Positions 5,791 through 7,951 of a stretch of DNA of 7,951 nt are shown here, one piece after another; position 1 is the stretch's first letter; every line of letters begins with the position of its first letter. The position numbers and the translations under genes are program-made. The notes beneath the pieces are model-generated. The model did not search any database and was not told where the DNA came from. It saw nothing but the letters and a program-made list of their open reading frames with translations. Where the stretch lies: assembly GCA_003497765.1 (NCBI GenBank), contig DNNY01000118.1, positions 1 through 7,951 on the forward strand, in the 5' to 3' direction. Origin of the DNA: Oceanospirillaceae bacterium (GTDB lineage Bacteria > Pseudomonadota > Gammaproteobacteria > Pseudomonadales > Balneatricaceae).

Positions 5791-7389
5791 ATGAAATTAG
5801 CTGTTAAGCACTATCATTGGTTTTGGCTTTCTGGCCTAGCTTTACTGCTGGTGTTATTGCCATTCTTAACGGCATTAGGTGCCCTTGGAAGTTATATGGG
5901 CGCTATTGATTGGCAATTGTTGCGCACCGACCCTTATCTACGAGGGGTTATCTGGTTTTCACTATGGCAGGCGCTATTGTCTACCTTGATCAGTGTTGGC
6001 TTGGCTGTTCCCCTTTCTAGAGCCTTAGCAAGGCGCCATTTTCCTGGGCGTGATTTACTATTACAAATATTTAGTGTGGCTTTAGTTGTGCCAGCCATTG
6101 TCGCTGTGTTTGGCTTGGTTGTGGTGCATGGCCGACAGGGTTGGGTCAATGGTCTTTTAACTAGTCTTGATTGGTCATCTGGTTCCTATCTTTATGGGCT
6201 AACGGGAATTTTATTGGCCCATGTATTTTTTAATTTGCCTTTGGCCACCCGCATAATCTTGCAACGCATGCAGTCTGTGCCCCCTGAATCATGGCGCTTG
6301 GCGCAGCAATTGGGAATGTCTTCATGGCAGCATTGGCGTCTATTGGAGTGGCCCCATGTGCGCATGGTGTTGGCTCCAGTAGCGGCCTTGGTATTTGCTT
6401 TATGCTTTACTAGTTTTGCTGTGGTAATGAGTTTGGGGGGTGGGCCTAAAGCGACTACCTTAGAGGTTGCTATTTATCAGGCTGTGCGCTTAGATTTTGA
6501 CTTACCTTTGGCGACCCAATTAAGTTTAGTGCAGCTATTGTTGTGTGGTCTGATATTGTGGTTAGGTATTCGCTTAGGGCGACCAACGGTGATTAATCCA
6601 AGTTTAGGTCTTAAGATGACACGTCCAGATACTGATCAATGGCTTGGCAAAGTGATTGACAGTGTTTTCTTACTAGTTGGTTTGCTATTAGTTGTATTAC
6701 CTCTAACGGGTGTGATCTTAGCTGGCTTTAATGATCATTGGTGGCAAGTATTAGCAGACCAACAGTTATGGTTAGCGGCGTGGAATAGCCTTTGGGTTGC
6801 CTTGAGTGCGGCCCTTCTTTGCTTGTTTATGGCTTGGGGTTTATTGTTGATGCGTCGCCATACTCAGCAGCGTTGGCCGTGGATGGCTGCGGTAATCGAG
6901 TCATTGGGTATGGTGACATTGGTGGTTCCGGCATTGGTATTGGGCACCGGCTTGTTTTTGGCTCTGCGCCATTGGGTGGATGTGTTTGCCATAAACCTTT
7001 ATCTTGTCATGCTCGTTAATAGTGTTTTGGGTTTACCCTTTATGTTACGAGTGCTAACTGAACCTTATATGCAATTGGCACAACAGCATGATCGTTTGTG
7101 TATGAGTTTAAATATGCAAGGCTGGCAACGTTGGCGCTGGCTGGAATGGCCGGTGTTACGCCCAGCTATGAGCTTGGGTTTAGCCATTGTGGCGGCGTTC
7201 TCAATAGGTGATCTTGGTGTAGTGGCGTTATTCGGTACGCCAGATGTAAAAACCTTACCACTACTTATGTACCAGCGCTTGGGTAGCTATCAAGGGGCAG
7301 CTGCAGCGGTGACCGCTTTGGTATTATTAACACTATGTTTATTGGTCTTTGTGGGTTTGGAAAAAGGTGTGGGGAGGCGTCGTGCTTGA
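5791..7389 (+). CDS. thiP: Thiamine/thiamine pyrophosphate ABC transporter permease ThiP
   Basis: ThiP is the inner-membrane channel of the ThiBPQ importer of thiamine, TMP and TPP. The 532 residues (E. coli 536) form two fused permease halves with many hydrophobic segments, for example near 11-32, 52-75, 90-112, 134-156, 195-215, 244-262, 290-312, 328-354, 368-392, 400-422, 458-482 and 503-523. Family blocks include HFPGRDLLL, VHGRQGW, GILLAHVFFNLPLATR and SLGGGPKATTLEVAIYQA. Each half has an EAA-type loop that contacts the ATPase: around 164-188 (ending WRLLEWP) and around 428-454 (ending WRWLEWP), showing the ancient duplication of the permease fold. ATG begins six bases after the waaA stop without a clear Shine-Dalgarno, so expression is probably coupled to waaA. 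thiB, which precedes thiP in the common thiBPQ order, is absent here. The end overlaps thiQ by eight bases. Confidence 0.96.
   Translation: MKLAVKHYHWFWLSGLALLLVLLPFLTALGALGSYMGAIDWQLLRTDPYLRGVIWFSLWQALLSTLISVGLAVPLSRALARRHFPGRDLLLQIFSVALVVPAIVAVFGLVVVHGRQGWVNGLLTSLDWSSGSYLYGLTGILLAHVFFNLPLATRIILQRMQSVPPESWRLAQQLGMSSWQHWRLLEWPHVRMVLAPVAALVFALCFTSFAVVMSLGGGPKATTLEVAIYQAVRLDFDLPLATQLSLVQLLLCGLILWLGIRLGRPTVINPSLGLKMTRPDTDQWLGKVIDSVFLLVGLLLVVLPLTGVILAGFNDHWWQVLADQQLWLAAWNSLWVALSAALLCLFMAWGLLLMRRHTQQRWPWMAAVIESLGMVTLVVPALVLGTGLFLALRHWVDVFAINLYLVMLVNSVLGLPFMLRVLTEPYMQLAQQHDRLCMSLNMQGWQRWRWLEWPVLRPAMSLGLAIVAAFSIGDLGVVALFGTPDVKTLPLLMYQRLGSYQGAAAAVTALVLLTLCLLVFVGLEKGVGRRRA
7371..7377 (+). promoter_or_regulatory. 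Ribosome-binding site of thiQ inside thiP
   Basis: GGGGAGG lies within the last codons of thiP and ends four bases before the GTG at 7382. It supports that GTG as the thiQ start and points to coupled translation of the two transporter subunits. Confidence 0.75.
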
Positions 7390-7951
7390 GTTACAACAAT
7401 TGCATGTTTGTCAGGGGCAAAATAAATTTTGTTTTGATGCCATATTGCCTACAGAAAAGTGTACAGCTCTTGTTGGTGCCAGTGGCGCAGGCAAAACAAC
7501 ACTATTAAATACGTTAGCCGGTTTTGTTACGCCAACCAGTGGGCAACTACTATGGCAGGGGCGGGATCTAGTGTCACAATTACCAGCCCAAAGGCCGTTT
7601 ACTAGTTTATTTCAGGAGCATAATTTATTTGCCCATTTAGATCTATTTACCAATGTTGGCTTAGGTATTGATCCTGGGCTACGCTTGACAGAGAATCAGC
7701 GGCAAGCCGTGGAGGAAGCTCTGGTGCAAGTCGGTTTGGCTGGCATGGGCAAACGTTTGCCAGGCAGTCTATCTGGGGGTCAGCGGCAGCGCGCGGCTTT
7801 AGCAAGGGCTTTAGTGCGGCGGCAACCATGGTTATTGTTGGATGAACCATTTAGTGCTTTGGATCCCGGTCTGCGTAGGGAAATGATCGACTTGGTTGCC
7901 GATCTACAAGAACGTAATAAGCTGAGTTTGGTTTTGGTTACTCATGATCCT
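7382..7951 (+). CDS. thiQ: Thiamine ABC transporter ATP-binding protein ThiQ (3' end outside window)
   Basis: ThiQ is the cytoplasmic ATPase that powers ThiP. The frame is open from GTG at 7382 to the window end, giving 190 residues of a protein usually near 230, so it is cut by the edge rather than broken. Visible motifs are Walker A GASGAGKT (32-39), Q-loop LFQEHNLFAHL with Q78, NVGLGIDPGL, signature LSGGQ (130-134), Walker B LLLDEP (151-156) followed by FSALDPGLRREM, and the switch histidine H188 in LVTHD. The sequence around PFTSLFQEHNLFAHL and GLGIDPGLRL follows E. coli ThiQ closely, separating it from other importer ATPases. The start overlaps the thiP stop by eight bases and has a GGGGAGG ribosome-binding site. 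The missing part should hold the C-terminal D-loop-distal region and stop codon. Confidence 0.95.
   Translation, partial: MLELQQLHVCQGQNKFCFDAILPTEKCTALVGASGAGKTTLLNTLAGFVTPTSGQLLWQGRDLVSQLPAQRPFTSLFQEHNLFAHLDLFTNVGLGIDPGLRLTENQRQAVEEALVQVGLAGMGKRLPGSLSGGQRQRAALARALVRRQPWLLLDEPFSALDPGLRREMIDLVADLQERNKLSLVLVTHDP

Noticed and set aside
5954..7154. Similarity between the two halves of thiP (WRLLEWP and WRWLEWP) as a recent tandem duplication
   Set aside because: The fused two-half permease is the normal ThiP family architecture and the halves are diverged. It is ancient, not a local repeat.
5934..7850. Short open frames inside thiP (71 residues on -, 75 on +) and opposite thiQ (67 on -)
   Set aside because: Each overlaps well-conserved transporter coding sequence in another frame and has no protein-like features.
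1..7951. Search for tRNA/rRNA genes, CRISPR arrays, insertion sequences, integrase sites, toxin-antitoxin or phage defence genes
   Set aside because: None was seen. Coding sequences tile almost the whole window, the two larger gaps are about 100 bases each, and all genes belong to core metabolic or envelope families.

Overview
The window looks like ordinary chromosomal DNA of a Gram-negative gammaproteobacterium. It carries clear orthologues of genes for lipid A/LPS assembly (lpxL-like, msbA, waaA), the C-terminal end of glnE, and the thiamine transporter genes thiP and thiQ. GC content is moderate by eye (not counted) and codon use looks uniform, so nothing suggests a mobile or recently acquired segment. 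A free-living, possibly marine, gammaproteobacterium would fit, but that is inference. I cannot name a genus.

Layout, left to right: (1) 1-561, +, the 3' end of glnE (nitrogen control), its 5' part lying outside. (2) 581-1507, -, an LpxL/HtrB-family lipid A acyltransferase converging on glnE, with a 10-bp inverted repeat at the junction. (3) 1508-1610, a divergent intergenic region. (4) 1611-3374, +, msbA. (5) 3371-4417, -, a GT4 glycosyltransferase whose stop codon overlaps that of msbA within TTAA. (6) 4418-4521, a second divergent intergenic region containing a 23-bp near-palindrome and an extended -10-like box. (7) 4522-5784, +, waaA, starting at TTG. (8) 5791-7389, +, thiP. (9) 7382 to the window end, +, thiQ, starting at GTG inside the end of thiP and cut by the right edge. 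There is no gene-free stretch longer than about 105 bases. No tRNA, rRNA, CRISPR, IS element or riboswitch was seen.

How the genes work together: WaaA adds Kdo to lipid IVA at the inner membrane, LpxL-type enzymes add a secondary acyl chain to Kdo2-lipid A precursor, MsbA flips the product across the inner membrane, and the GT4 enzyme probably adds an inner-core sugar. This is a compact LPS module on alternating strands. ThiP and ThiQ are the permease and ATPase of the thiamine/TPP importer. They follow waaA so closely that they are probably co-transcribed with it. Their usual partner thiB is not between waaA and thiP, and no TPP riboswitch is visible.

I found no convincing new biological system. 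The observations most worth checking are the loss of conserved aromatic residues in GlnE at the extreme left edge, the dyad in the GT4/waaA divergent region, and the waaA-thiPQ arrangement.
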